Positions 53,201-61,408 of a stretch of 64,000 nt of DNA are shown in pieces. Within the stretch, counting starts at the first letter, position 1, and each line of letters starts with the position of its first letter. Origin of the DNA: Mycolicibacterium sp. CBMA 234 (lineage in GTDB: Bacteria; Actinomycetota; Actinomycetes; Mycobacteriales; Mycobacteriaceae); NCBI RefSeq assembly GCF_009729415.1, contig NZ_MPKW01000023.1, positions 62,001 to 126,000 of the forward strand, in the 5' to 3' direction. Both the position numbers and the translations under genes were made by a program. A model generated the notes under the pieces. It did not search any database, was not told the DNA's origin, and was given only the letters and a program-made list of their open reading frames with translations.

Positions 53201-53384
53201 ACGTCTGGGCGGCCTTGATGTTGGCAGGCATGAATGGCGCGGAGCGCTCTGCGACGGTCTGCTCGAGCTGCGGGATGGCCACGTTCAGGATGCCGGCCAG
53301 CGCCACCCAGAAGCCGATGATCAACCATGCCCACTTCGCACAGAAACGGCTGGTGGCGGCGAAAAACCTGCTGTTGTGTCCCAC
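50271..53384 (-). CDS. MmpL/RND-family transporter
   Basis: The 1037-residue RND protein has TM1 at about residues 17-35, a first extracytoplasmic loop, five helices (about 190-360), a very long second loop (about 410-760, rich in Gln/Asp/Leu helices), then six more helices (DFALYGIVAILGVLLVLIAL; SFMALIAVGADYSMLF). The loop helix ADYSMLFAARIREES and DYAIFILAGYHEARR are the MmpL proton-relay Asp/Tyr segments. It exports lipids or drugs. GTG 53384 follows GAGGGG. It is divergent from TetR at 53498. Confidence 0.93.
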   Translation of the reverse strand: MGHNSRFFAATSRFCAKWAWLIIGFWVALAGILNVAIPQLEQTVAERSAPFMPANIKAAQTLRDMSDAFGVPRSSAVGSVVLVDERGINAADEALYRNIVTTLQRDKTNVAYVLDTYDNPQLRDIALSPDHKAINLVIAGTGDVGSTKAHKNTIQIRDQLQALPKPPGVGVYLTGPSPTLADLFSAMDFSLLIITVVSVLLITLVLLMVYRSLPTAMVPLLTIGIALGVARPIVSLLGMTGILTVSNFTISLMTAMLLGAATDYAIFILAGYHEARRSQVPVADAIAQAGQRVSGILIASMLTIAAAATAMGFTELGMFKAAGPPIAIAIVVGLAVSMSLPYALLSILGGRGLAEPRALNDRRWRRIGSTMIRRSGVLVTASLVLLLAAASVLTTFRVNFDENSMQLDNTESAIGYEKTYSHWGVNEAAPEYLIVSADHDMRNTDDLAALDRVAGRIAGMPEIAYVRSMTRPAGKQLPQTTIGYQAGIVADRLGDARTQVNKAVPDMHRLDSGAAQLRDGAASAVTQIPQLVSGIKQVTGLAHQVLDGYQSAGAGLATLTDGTVDVQSALADLSSSTGLLDAALQAIDGNAQVAEAGRLASSALGSALSPQPGPDCLLNPVCSRARADIADLDSISNGAVSRALLQAQRLTAIPQVTVDKVRAAEPAIRDALATLQKMVSNLPGGSPAQARVQLTELVRGADQLSAGMTRLAVGLDQVKGGVDRVVDMSGRLTDGLGQATDYLTTLSTHTTDGPASGFYLPPQGFSDPKFRAAQDLLFSPDGKTARMLVIWKINPYSAQALDASRSLAPAATQAASGTSLQTAHFATTGLATLSADMRDQVWHDFALYGIVAILGVLLVLIALLRSILAPVFMVAVVTLSFAAAAGVSVLVWQHIIGVDVDWSVFPVSFMALIAVGADYSMLFAARIREESGDGMIRGIMRSFGTTGSVITTAGIVFALTMFALMSGRVINLLQIGFTIGIGLLIDITVVRTVLVPAAMAMIGNRIWWPSKPTARVADTDGTSPATTSGHIPATVDA

Positions 53385-53417
53385 CCGGGTCCCCTCAATT
53401 CGAGACCGGAACTACAC

Positions 53418-53463
53418 CGTTCGGTCTACTATTGGAGTGAGACGCTAGTAGACCAATCGGTAT
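53418..53463. promoter_or_regulatory. TetR operator pair between mmpL and tetR
   Basis: The repeat GGTCTACTA (53423-53431) / TAGTAGACC (53446-53454) is exact. Each arm extends into an ACCG-like half (ACCGTTCGGT on one side, ACCAATCGGT on the other), giving two facing TetR sites in the 113-bp gap between the divergent genes. Confidence 0.6.
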
Positions 53464-53497
53464 GCAAACAATGCCGTAGGACAGGGAGTTACGTCAC

Positions 53498-54058
53498 ATG
53501 AGTGCCCGGGATCGGCTCGTCGTCACAGCCATCGATCTGATCCGGCGTCAAGGCGTGGCCGGAACCGGACTCAGCCAGCTGCTCGAACGCAGCGGCGCCG
53601 CACGGCGCTCGCTGTACCTGAATTTCCCTGGGGGCAAAGCCGAACTCGTCGCCGATGCGACCGTAACGGCAGGTACGACGCTGGCCGACGGCATCGACCT
53701 GCTGTTCGCCGAACAGGGACCGGTTGGAACCCTGCGGGCCTTCGTCGCCATGTGGATTGCGAATCTGACCAGTAGTGACTTCGAAGTCGGGTGTCCGATC
53801 GTCGCTGCCGCGCTGGGCCGCAGCGAGGCACCCGCCGCGGCCGATGCCGCCGGCGAGGTCTTCCTGGACTGGGAGCGTCGCATCGCGGCGGGCCTCGAAA
53901 CCGCCGGACTGTCGACCGATGACGCCGCGCGTCAGGCGACGCTGACCGTCGCCGCCGTGGAAGGTGCCATCGTCATGGCGCAGGCGACCCGGTCGGAACT
54001 GCCGCTGCGGCGGGTCGAGGAAGCGCTCGTCGAGACGGTGGAGCGGCTCCTGCGCTAA
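53498..54058 (+). CDS. TetR-family transcriptional regulator
   Basis: The 186-residue protein has the TetR helix-turn-helix (VVTAIDLIRRQGVAGTGLSQLLERSGAARRSLYLNFPGGKAELVADA) and a C-terminal ligand domain with CPIVAAALG and WERRIAAGLETAG. ATG 53498 follows CAGGGAG. It should repress the divergent mmpL gene and itself via the two operators. Confidence 0.9.
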   Translation: MSARDRLVVTAIDLIRRQGVAGTGLSQLLERSGAARRSLYLNFPGGKAELVADATVTAGTTLADGIDLLFAEQGPVGTLRAFVAMWIANLTSSDFEVGCPIVAAALGRSEAPAAADAAGEVFLDWERRIAAGLETAGLSTDDAARQATLTVAAVEGAIVMAQATRSELPLRRVEEALVETVERLLR

Positions 54059-55059
54059 GCCGACTTCGCGGGCGGCACATCCTTGGCGGTACCCGCCAGG
54101 CATTCGGCGATGAAGGTCGCCATCCGCGCATATGCCTGACGGCTTTCCGGCAACCGCGGAATGATGGCGGGAAATGCGTGGAGCTGGCTGGGCCAGGTCA
54201 TGACCTCGCACACGCGCCCCGCCCGGTGCAATCTGTCCTGCATGCGTTCGGCGTCGCACAACAGCGCTTCCGATTCGGAGGCAATGATGAGCGACGGCGG
54301 CATCGAGTCCATCGGTCCCGAGACTGGTTCCAGCTGGGCCACGAGATCGGCAGTGGGGCAAACCCGTTCGGCGATGACGGGCAAGGCAGTGGCGATCCCG
54401 AACACGTCCGTCTGTGCGTTCTGGTGCGCGTGTCGTGCGGTGTTGTCCAACTCCAGCAAGGGCGAGATGCCAACCACACCGGCAGGAACTGGAAGCCCGT
54501 GCTGCGGGGCGCGCTGCGCGGTCGTGAAAGCCAGGAATCCGCCGGCCGAGTCGCCCGCGATGATGACCTTCGCGGGATCGACTCCCTCGCTGAGCAGCGT
54601 GCGGTATGCGCCAAGGCAATCGGCGACAGTCGTCTCGAGATCGACTTCGGGGTATTGCCGATATTCGATGTGCACCACCGGCAATCGCGTCACGCGAGCG
54701 AGCGTGGCGACGCCGTGGATATGAGTGTTCAGGTCGCCCAGAACGAAACCGCCACCGTGGAAATACAGGATGACGCCGTTGTCGGTCGACGTGGGCAGGT
54801 CGCGCAAGGACACGGTCTCGATGGGCAGGCCATTCCACGTGGAGCTGACCAACCGGAATCGCCGGAACGGCTTGAGACGCTGCAGGCGGGCGATCCGATT
54901 CACGCGGCGTCCGATTCGCTCGATCCGTGCCGACGTGACCTCGTACCCCGCCGTGGTGAGCGCGCGAATCAGCATGCGCGCCAACAGTAACGATGCGATG
55001 AAGTGGATGATGCGGGCGCGCAGGCTGGCCGGTCCGGCGGCCTTGACTACCGCGCTCAC
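54055..55059 (-). CDS. HSL-family esterase (alpha/beta-hydrolase fold 3)
   Basis: The 334-residue protein has an N-terminal hydrophobic helix (ARIIHFIASLLLARMLIRALTT), the oxyanion motif YFHGGGFVLGDL, IEYRQYPE, and the nucleophile IAGDSAGGFLAF with the late His in QLHAFPAI. GTG 55059 overlaps the xthA stop (GTGA), so it is the last gene of the jet-xthA operon; a much longer frame upstream is out of register with the coupled start. Substrate unknown. Confidence 0.88.
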   Translation of the reverse strand: MSAVVKAAGPASLRARIIHFIASLLLARMLIRALTTAGYEVTSARIERIGRRVNRIARLQRLKPFRRFRLVSSTWNGLPIETVSLRDLPTSTDNGVILYFHGGGFVLGDLNTHIHGVATLARVTRLPVVHIEYRQYPEVDLETTVADCLGAYRTLLSEGVDPAKVIIAGDSAGGFLAFTTAQRAPQHGLPVPAGVVGISPLLELDNTARHAHQNAQTDVFGIATALPVIAERVCPTADLVAQLEPVSGPMDSMPPSLIIASESEALLCDAERMQDRLHRAGRVCEVMTWPSQLHAFPAIIPRLPESRQAYARMATFIAECLAGTAKDVPPAKSA

Positions 55060-55841
55060 TGGGTCAGCTCCACCAGCACCGGAGCGTGATCGCTGGGCTG
55101 CTTGCCTTTTCGCTCCTCGCGGACGATCTCGCCGTGCTTCACGCGCGCCGCGAATTCTGGTGAGCCCAATACGAAGTCGATGCGCATGCCCTGCTTCTTG
55201 GGGAACCGCAGCTGGGTGTAATCCCAGTAGGTGTAGACCCCCGGACCCGGGGTGAATGGGCGCACCACGTCCGCGAAGCCCGCGTCGTTCATGGCTCGGA
55301 ATGCCGCGCGCTCCGGTTCGGAGACGTGCGTCGAATTCTGAAACTCCGCCATGTCCCAGACGTCCTCGTCGGTCGGGGCTATGTTCCAGTCGCCCATCAG
55401 CGCCAGCGGCAGCGACGGGTCGTCGGCCAGCCAGCCCGTCGCGGTGTCCCGCAGGGCGGCAAGCCAATTCAGTTTGTACGGCAGGTGCGGGTCGTCCAAG
55501 GTGCGGCCATTGGGGACGTACAGGCTCCACACCCGCACTCCTCCGCAGGTGGCGCCGATAGCGCGGGCCTCGTCGGCGTCCTGCCATTGCGGCTGGCCGG
55601 CGAAACCGATCTGCACGTCGTCGAGCCCCACGCGCGACGCGATCGCGACACCGTTCCACTGGCTCAGGCCCACGTGCGCGACCTCGTAACCCAGCGCCTC
55701 GAACGGCAACAAGGGGAACTGCGCGTCCTTGCACTTGGTTTCCTGCATGGCCAGCACGTCGACGTCCGCGCGGGACAACCAGTCCGTCACCCGGTCGACC
55801 CGGGTACGGATGGAGTTGACGTTCCAGGTGGCGATGCGCAT
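55056..55841 (-). CDS. xthA: Exodeoxyribonuclease III
   Basis: The 261-residue ExoIII/AP endonuclease has MRIATWNVNSIRTRVDRV, AMQETKCKD (metal-binding Glu), SLYVPNGR, LMGDWNIAPTDEDVWD (catalytic Asp/Asn) and the C-terminal SDHAPVLVEL. It nicks at abasic sites and degrades 3' ends in base excision repair. It starts 8 nt after the jetC stop and overlaps the following esterase, so it is co-transcribed with a putative DNA-loading complex. Order matches Rv0427c. Confidence 0.96.
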   Translation of the reverse strand: MRIATWNVNSIRTRVDRVTDWLSRADVDVLAMQETKCKDAQFPLLPFEALGYEVAHVGLSQWNGVAIASRVGLDDVQIGFAGQPQWQDADEARAIGATCGGVRVWSLYVPNGRTLDDPHLPYKLNWLAALRDTATGWLADDPSLPLALMGDWNIAPTDEDVWDMAEFQNSTHVSEPERAAFRAMNDAGFADVVRPFTPGPGVYTYWDYTQLRFPKKQGMRIDFVLGSPEFAARVKHGEIVREERKGKQPSDHAPVLVELTQ

Positions 55842-55849
55842 GGGACTCC

Positions 55850-58800
55850 TCAGACGGGCTCGGGAACAGGCAGTTCCCGACGCAGGGCGGTGAAATCGGT
55901 GATGGTCTTGTGGGCGACGTTAGCGACCGGGCGGGCATTGCGGCCGGTGGCCTCAGACTTGGACACCATCACCACGCCGTCGATGTACGGCTGAATGGTG
56001 GTGGCGTTCTGCACTGTTGCCACGATGACGAGTTGGAAGCCGAACTTGCGGAACGCCTGTAGCGCCTGCGAGGCGAACTGCGGGTCGGACTTGGAGAACG
56101 CCTCGTCGAGCATCAGCTGCGCGAAAACTGGTTTGTTGTCGTCGCTCTCGGGGTTGGCCAGGTTGAAGCTGAGCGCGCCGGCCAGACAGAAGGCCATCAG
56201 CTTCTCCTGCTCGCCACCGGAGTTGTCGCCGGCATTGCTGTGCGTGCGGATCAACTCGTCGTTGGCCACGTCCCATTCGGCACAGTCGAACGTGAACCGG
56301 TTGCGCACGTCGAGCGCGTCGCGGGTCCAGGCCCGGTCTTCAGGATTGTTGCCGGCCAACCGGTTTCGTAGCCGCAGGATGTCGGCGTACTGCTCCAGGA
56401 TGGCCTTCTTGTCGCCCAGACCCACCTCGGCGATGCGCCGGGAGATGGCCTTGACGATGTCGGTCAGCTCCGAGACAGCGGCCATGGCCCGCGGATTGGC
56501 GCGCAGCGTCAGCCGGGTGCCGCGGTTGAATTCCACTGCACCCAAACCGGTATTGACGCGGTCGATCTGTTCGCTGATCCGTCGCGTCTCCTGCTCGGCG
56601 ACGCGGTGCAGCGTCAGGATCGCGTCGGGCGCCTGCTCGGTGATCAACCGCATCATGCGGTCGTAGGCGTCGGGCAGCTCGCGCTCGTCGATGTGGCGGC
56701 AGACTGCGACGTAGTCGTAGATCCGCTCGTCGAAGTCATCGGAATCGTTCGGCACGGCGTCCGGGAACGACGTGTCGAAGGTCGTCACGATGCGCGACAG
56801 TTCCTCATAGGAGCGCCGACGGCTCTCGGTGAGCTGGTCGCGTTCGCGCCGGATGGCGGCGAACAGCGCCTCGCGGTGCGGCTCGGGGTTGAGCAGCTCA
56901 AGCGGCACCGGCACCTCAGCGGCGTAGCGGCGCAACAGATCTGTGGCGTGCTCCGACACGTCGGCGGGGGACAGCCGGTCCTGCAGATCCATCAGCCGGG
57001 TGCGACGGGCGTCGAGGTCGTCGCGCCGGGTCTGGATGGCACCACGTCGCGTCATCAAGGTCTGGATGTCGACCCAGCACTCCTCGGCGCGGGCGCTCAA
57101 TGCCTCGATATCGGGATGGTCGGCCAGCAGCAGCTCGTACTGCTCGCGCAGCCGGTCGGCGTGGCCCTCGGCGGTGTCGATGTCGATCTGGCTCCACTGC
57201 GGGAACTGCTCGTAGACGGCCTTGCACGCGGCCGCCCGGTCACGCCAGCGTTGCCGCCCCGCCGCAATCTCATCCGCGGCGCGTCGGGCCGTGCTGAAGG
57301 CCTCTTCAGCTTCGGTGAGTTCGGCGTGCAGCGCCTCCAGTTTCGCGCTGATGTCACCCTGATAGATGTACTCGGACGGCTTGATCGGGCGGCGATCGTC
57401 CTTGATGGCCAACCGATCCGAGTCCTTGTACAGACCCGTATCGGTGACGGCCCGACGGAACCGCACGAACACGTCGGGGGTGTCCACGCAGATGTGGTCA
57501 CCGGCAGCGGCGATCACGTCGGCGGCCTCGGCCGCGCAGGCGTGCTTTGGCTTGACCAGGAACAGCTTGCCCGCCAACGTATTCGGCTCGGCCTGCCGCC
57601 CCGACGCCCCGGCCCGGACATGGTGCAGGGCCAGCCGTCCGCGCATATTGGTCTCGTTGACGAAGCGCAACACCTTGGCGTAGTGCTGATCCGGCACCAG
57701 CAACCGCAGGCCGACCGAGCGCAGCACCTTCTCTGCCGCGAGCCGCCACCGTGTGTGCTCGGGCTGCAGGTCGAAAAGCTCAGCGACATAGGGCAATTCG
57801 GCGGGATCGATACCGACACCGGCGCAGATGTGGTCCCGCATTGTCACCGCGGATTCGGGCAGTGCGGAGCCCACGTGCTCGACGCGCTTGAGCTCCTTGG
57901 CCGCGTTGTCGCGCAGGATGCGCGCCGACTTCTGCGCATACTCCGCGTCCGTGGAGGCGTCGCGGCCCCACTCCAGCTTGCCCAGCATCTCGGTGGCCTG
58001 CCGGGTCAATTCCTCGCGCAGGTTCCAGAATTCGTCAGCCGTGTCGGGGACCTCGACGCCCAACGCGGTGACCATGTCCTCGTAGCCGGCGCGCCGTCGG
58101 GCCACCTCGTCGGCCTGTGACTCGGCCGTCGTCACCTGAGCCTGCAGCGGGCCGACGTTCGCCGACGCGCCGTTGATCTGCGCGTTGAGCGAATCACCTT
58201 CTGCCTTGGCCAGATTCAGCTGCTTGGTCAGGTCGGCGTGCTCGTGCTCCAACTGATCGATGGTGGTATCGAGAGTCTCGATCTCCGCCGGGCAGTGCCG
58301 CAGTCGCACATGGTCGGTGTAGGCGCGCACCATCGGCAGGTCCACCAGATCGATGATGCCGAGGTCGGTCGACTCCGCCGCGTAGCGCACCTGGATGGCC
58401 TCGATGTCACCGAGGATCTTGCGCTTGCGCTGGGCTACCGCGAGTAGTTCGCGGGCCTCGACGAGCGGGTCGATCTGCTTGAGGGCTTCAGGCAGCCGGG
58501 CCAGGCTGTCGGGCTCGTCGAGCATGAACTCGCGGACGAACTGCTCCAGCCCACCAACGCTTTTCAGCGACTTGGCTTTACCGAGTAGCTGCTGCGCCGC
58601 ATCCGAGGCGCGGATCCCGATCGACGCATACAGCTGCGCCAGGTACTGCGACTCGACCTTGGTGGTGAACCGCCACCCGTTGTCTTTGAACACGCCCGTG
58701 TCGAACCGGCCCGCGGCCCAACGGTTGCACACGTCCTCGATGTCCAGGTCGCCGTCGCCGATGACGAACCGGCTCGACGAATCCGAACGCGATTCTCCGG

Positions 58801-59191
58801 TAAGCCATTTGAGCACCAGGCCGGTAATGGTGCGCCCGGTGTTGCTGGTGTATGTGACCGCGACCGCGGACCAGGTGGTGCCGTCGCCGCGCAGGTACAT
58901 GACCTGGCTGGTACCGGCGTCGCTGCGCTGGCCCCAGGCGCCGCGGACGTACTTGTCGACGGTGCGGCGGCCGGCGCTGGAACCGGCCGCGGTGTTGTCG
59001 CCGGAGGCGTTGAAGTTGCGCCGGTTGAACGGCAGGAAGCCCAGCGAAATGGCGTCCAGCAGTGACGATTTGCCGCTACCGGACGCGCCGGCCACCAACG
59101 AGCCGCCGGCACTGAACGGAATGGTGTGGTAGCCGTCGAACACGCCCCAGTTGATGATCTGGAGTCGGGACAGGTGGAACTGCTCAGCCAT
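55850..59191 (-). CDS. jetC: JetC/MksB-like SMC ATPase (Wadjet/MksBEF family)
   Basis: The 1113-residue protein has the SMC head at both ends: Walker A GASGSGKS (residues 35-42), ABC signature NSGGEQEKLM and Walker B FAQLMLDEAFSKSD near the C-terminus. About 750 residues of coiled coil lie between, including long Glu/Arg-rich stretches. It is the MukB-like core subunit of JetABC/MksBEF. ATG 59191 is preferred (GGAGG 11 nt upstream, TGATGGCTGA overlap with jetB); GTG 59203 is the longer option. It lies downstream of jetA-jetB and upstream of xthA. Confidence 0.9.
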   Translation of the reverse strand: MAEQFHLSRLQIINWGVFDGYHTIPFSAGGSLVAGASGSGKSSLLDAISLGFLPFNRRNFNASGDNTAAGSSAGRRTVDKYVRGAWGQRSDAGTSQVMYLRGDGTTWSAVAVTYTSNTGRTITGLVLKWLTGESRSDSSSRFVIGDGDLDIEDVCNRWAAGRFDTGVFKDNGWRFTTKVESQYLAQLYASIGIRASDAAQQLLGKAKSLKSVGGLEQFVREFMLDEPDSLARLPEALKQIDPLVEARELLAVAQRKRKILGDIEAIQVRYAAESTDLGIIDLVDLPMVRAYTDHVRLRHCPAEIETLDTTIDQLEHEHADLTKQLNLAKAEGDSLNAQINGASANVGPLQAQVTTAESQADEVARRRAGYEDMVTALGVEVPDTADEFWNLREELTRQATEMLGKLEWGRDASTDAEYAQKSARILRDNAAKELKRVEHVGSALPESAVTMRDHICAGVGIDPAELPYVAELFDLQPEHTRWRLAAEKVLRSVGLRLLVPDQHYAKVLRFVNETNMRGRLALHHVRAGASGRQAEPNTLAGKLFLVKPKHACAAEAADVIAAAGDHICVDTPDVFVRFRRAVTDTGLYKDSDRLAIKDDRRPIKPSEYIYQGDISAKLEALHAELTEAEEAFSTARRAADEIAAGRQRWRDRAAACKAVYEQFPQWSQIDIDTAEGHADRLREQYELLLADHPDIEALSARAEECWVDIQTLMTRRGAIQTRRDDLDARRTRLMDLQDRLSPADVSEHATDLLRRYAAEVPVPLELLNPEPHREALFAAIRRERDQLTESRRRSYEELSRIVTTFDTSFPDAVPNDSDDFDERIYDYVAVCRHIDERELPDAYDRMMRLITEQAPDAILTLHRVAEQETRRISEQIDRVNTGLGAVEFNRGTRLTLRANPRAMAAVSELTDIVKAISRRIAEVGLGDKKAILEQYADILRLRNRLAGNNPEDRAWTRDALDVRNRFTFDCAEWDVANDELIRTHSNAGDNSGGEQEKLMAFCLAGALSFNLANPESDDNKPVFAQLMLDEAFSKSDPQFASQALQAFRKFGFQLVIVATVQNATTIQPYIDGVVMVSKSEATGRNARPVANVAHKTITDFTALRRELPVPEPV

Positions 59192-59849
59192 CAGTATCGG
59201 CACCTCCGCCGGTGAGTTGTTCGAACTGCTGCTGCAACTCGGTGATCACCGAGGCCGTCATCACCGCGGTGATCACCGGGCTGACGGTGTAGCTCTCTTC
59301 GTCATCGCGGCTGCGCCGCAGGATGTCCAGCCCCGTCAACCGGGCGATGGCCGCGTCGATGCGGGCAGTGAAAGTCACTGCGTCCCGGTCGGTTTCATTG
59401 AGCACGCCGCTGAACATGCCGTGCATCTCGTCGCGGGTGATCAGGAAGTTCTGGTCGCCGCCGGCGCGCATCATCTGGGCCAGGTGCAGCGCCAGGATCG
59501 AGTCGTAGGTGCCCAGCGGTTCGCGGCGCAGCAGCTTGATGCCCTTGGCCGACTCGTACCGCGCCTGCTCGATGAACGCGATGTCGACGCCTTCGGAAAT
59601 GCGCAACTGTAGATCGAGTTCAGACAGCCGCACCGATAATTCGTTGCGGTACTCCAGGATCCAGCTGTAGATGTCGCGATCCGACTCGCTGCTGACGTAG
59701 CGGCGGGTCAGTAGGTGCTGCAGTGCCCAGCAGGCCCGGTCCGGCATGGCACTGACGTCACCGTCGAACCGAGGGCGACGCTGCTGCGCCGCCCTGCTGA
59801 CGCTGTCGACCTCCGGCAGCGACGCGAAATCGATTGGGCCATCACTCAT
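59184..59849 (-). CDS. jetB: JetB/MksE-like subunit (DUF4194)
   Basis: The 221-residue acidic protein matches the DUF4194/MksE type: CWALQHLLTRRYVSSESDRDIYSWILEYRNELSVRLSELDLQLRISEGVDIAFIEQARYE, followed by a winged-helix-like C-terminal part. It is the small KITE-like partner that joins JetA to JetC. The start ATG (59849) lies in the second copy of a 26-bp tandem duplication, overlapping the stop of the upstream mini-ORF. Its own stop overlaps the jetC start. Confidence 0.85.
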   Translation of the reverse strand: MSDGPIDFASLPEVDSVSRAAQQRRPRFDGDVSAMPDRACWALQHLLTRRYVSSESDRDIYSWILEYRNELSVRLSELDLQLRISEGVDIAFIEQARYESAKGIKLLRREPLGTYDSILALHLAQMMRAGGDQNFLITRDEMHGMFSGVLNETDRDAVTFTARIDAAIARLTGLDILRRSRDDEESYTVSPVITAVMTASVITELQQQFEQLTGGGADTDG

Positions 59850-59895
59850 TTTTGGCCTCCGCCAAGGCTACTCATTTTTGGCCTCCGCCAACGCT
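59844..59895. repeat. Tandem 26-bp duplication at the jetA-jetB junction
   Basis: Copies at 59844-59869 and 59870-59895 differ at one base (G to C at the fourth from last position). Each contains, on the minus strand, GGCGGAGG followed by CCAAAA and ATG. The copy near jetA begins inside the jetA stop codon; the other copy supplies the jetB start. Confidence 0.9.
59846..59875 (-). CDS. Nine-codon upstream mini-ORF coupled to jetB
   Basis: ATG 59875 follows its own GGAGG site in the duplicated copy and encodes MSSLGGGQK. Its TGA (59848-59846) overlaps the jetB ATG as ATGA. It could couple jetB translation to a preceding ribosome or dilute it. No evidence for a functional peptide. Confidence 0.4.
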   Translation of the reverse strand: MSSLGGGQK

Positions 59896-61357
59896 AGTCA
59901 TGTACCGCACCCGCCGTCGCGACCGGTTCAGTGAACATCAGATACGGAACCTCGATCTCGCGGTCCCGGCCGTCGAGCGAACGGAAGCGCACCGACATGG
60001 CGTCGCCTCCCGGCTGGGCGGGCTGCTTGAGGGCCCATGACCACAACACGATGACGTGGCCCAGGTACGCCGAATCGAGCAGCTCCACGGCCTCGGCCAG
60101 AGACACCGGGCGGCGGGTGACTGCCTTGTTGATCAACTCGGACATCGCCGGCGCGTCGACCTGCGTGGTGAGCGCCGCGAAACTCGACAGGTCCAGCTCA
60201 CCGGAGGCCGCTTCGGCAGGTTTGGGGGCGGATAGGTCGCCGATCTTGAAGCTCAGCGCGCCGATCGAGCTGATCGCGTGCCGTGCCAACGGCACTTCGA
60301 GGTCCAGCCGCGAGTCGGTCAGCGACGATTTCAGCAGGGCACGTGCCGCCCCGATGGCCTCGTTGAGCTGGCGTGCCACGCCGCGGCTGGACTCCATGGT
60401 GCCGAACGCAGTGAACCGCTTGACGCGCTGTGCGCACCGCTGCTGGATGCGCTCCACCTCATCGATCTGGTGCCCGATCAACTCGAAGAACCCGGCCATC
60501 ACCTTGCGCAGCGCGGGGTCCAGCTCTGGTAGTGCCGAGGCGACGGTGGCGATGTCGGTCTCGAATTCCGCGCGCTGGTCGGGATCGTTGATCATCCGCA
60601 AGAACGCGCGGTGGGAATCGCGGCCCGCCGAATCCCATGCGGCCTGGTAGTCGGCATACATCTGGCGCTGCCGGTCGCGGTACTCGAGGTTGGTGTCGAT
60701 CGGATCGTCCAGCGCCTGGGTGGCCTGCTCGATCATGGTGCCGTACACGCCGATGTCGGTGATCAGCCGTTCCATCTGCAGGGCGATGGCGCGGGCCTCG
60801 TCGTACATGTCGGTGACGTCGGGCTCGGGCCGCAGACCGGCTTCCAGCTCGTTGAGCTCGCGGTGCAGCGCGGCGATGTCGGCTTCGATGCCGGTCCGGA
60901 TCCGGTCGGGGTCATTGCCGGCGCGGGTCGCGATCTGACGCATCCGCGACGCGATGCCGCTGATCGAGCCACCCGTGGCAATGCTGTCACCCCGACGCAT
61001 GCCCCGGACGAAGTCGAGGGCCCGGCGGGCATCCTGGGTGAGGTAACAGATGTTGCGCTCGGCCCCCACCTTCTGGTCCACGACGCGGTGCAACCAGCCT
61101 TGGCTGGCCCACGATTTGATCAGCGCGAGGCCGGACTGTCCGAGCTGGTCATCGGTGGCGCCGAGGGCCTCGAGGTCCCGCTCCAGGCGGACCACCAATT
61201 CGGTCTCAGCCACGAAGCCGTCACTGAGATGCCGTTCCATCAGGCTGGCGTACACGCCGAGGTTGTTGGTGGCCAGCAGTCGAACTGCCCGGGAGCCCTG
61301 AACTTCACGATTGAGTTCGAGCAACTCGGCAGCCGACATCGCCGCAGTCTCGTGCAC
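59894..61357 (-). CDS. jetA: JetA/MksF-like subunit (DUF3375)
   Basis: The 487-residue mostly helical protein has the DUF3375 N-terminal winged helix (ELNREVQGSRAVRLLATNNLGVYASLMERHLSDG) and long amphipathic helices to the C-terminus (WSWALKQPAQPGGD). It is the kleisin-like MksF/JetA subunit that bridges JetC heads. GTG 61357 is supported by TATCGT 6 nt before it; ATG 61339 is an alternative. It is the first gene of the jetABC operon. Confidence 0.88.
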   Translation of the reverse strand: MHETAAMSAAELLELNREVQGSRAVRLLATNNLGVYASLMERHLSDGFVAETELVVRLERDLEALGATDDQLGQSGLALIKSWASQGWLHRVVDQKVGAERNICYLTQDARRALDFVRGMRRGDSIATGGSISGIASRMRQIATRAGNDPDRIRTGIEADIAALHRELNELEAGLRPEPDVTDMYDEARAIALQMERLITDIGVYGTMIEQATQALDDPIDTNLEYRDRQRQMYADYQAAWDSAGRDSHRAFLRMINDPDQRAEFETDIATVASALPELDPALRKVMAGFFELIGHQIDEVERIQQRCAQRVKRFTAFGTMESSRGVARQLNEAIGAARALLKSSLTDSRLDLEVPLARHAISSIGALSFKIGDLSAPKPAEAASGELDLSSFAALTTQVDAPAMSELINKAVTRRPVSLAEAVELLDSAYLGHVIVLWSWALKQPAQPGGDAMSVRFRSLDGRDREIEVPYLMFTEPVATAGAVHD

Positions 61358-61363
61358 CGCACG

Positions 61364-61369
61364 ACGATA
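61364..61369 (-). promoter_or_regulatory. -10 hexamer TATCGT of the jetABC operon
   Basis: TATCGT on the minus strand lies exactly 6 nt before GTG 61357, the leaderless spacing seen for many genes here. It lies in the short gap after the TetR gene. Confidence 0.45.
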
Positions 61370-61408
61370 CTTGGCTGCCCGGCCTGCCGGTTGCCCGGCC
61401 GGAGCTGC

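Noticed and set aside
55056..55841. XthA as a replacement for JetD
   Set aside because: ExoIII has a full housekeeping repair signature and, as remembered, holds this position in M. tuberculosis without jet genes. Kept only as a question in the findings.
55060..55938. Upstream extension of the esterase frame over xthA
   Set aside because: It runs through xthA in another frame; the coupled GTG at 55059 fits the family length.
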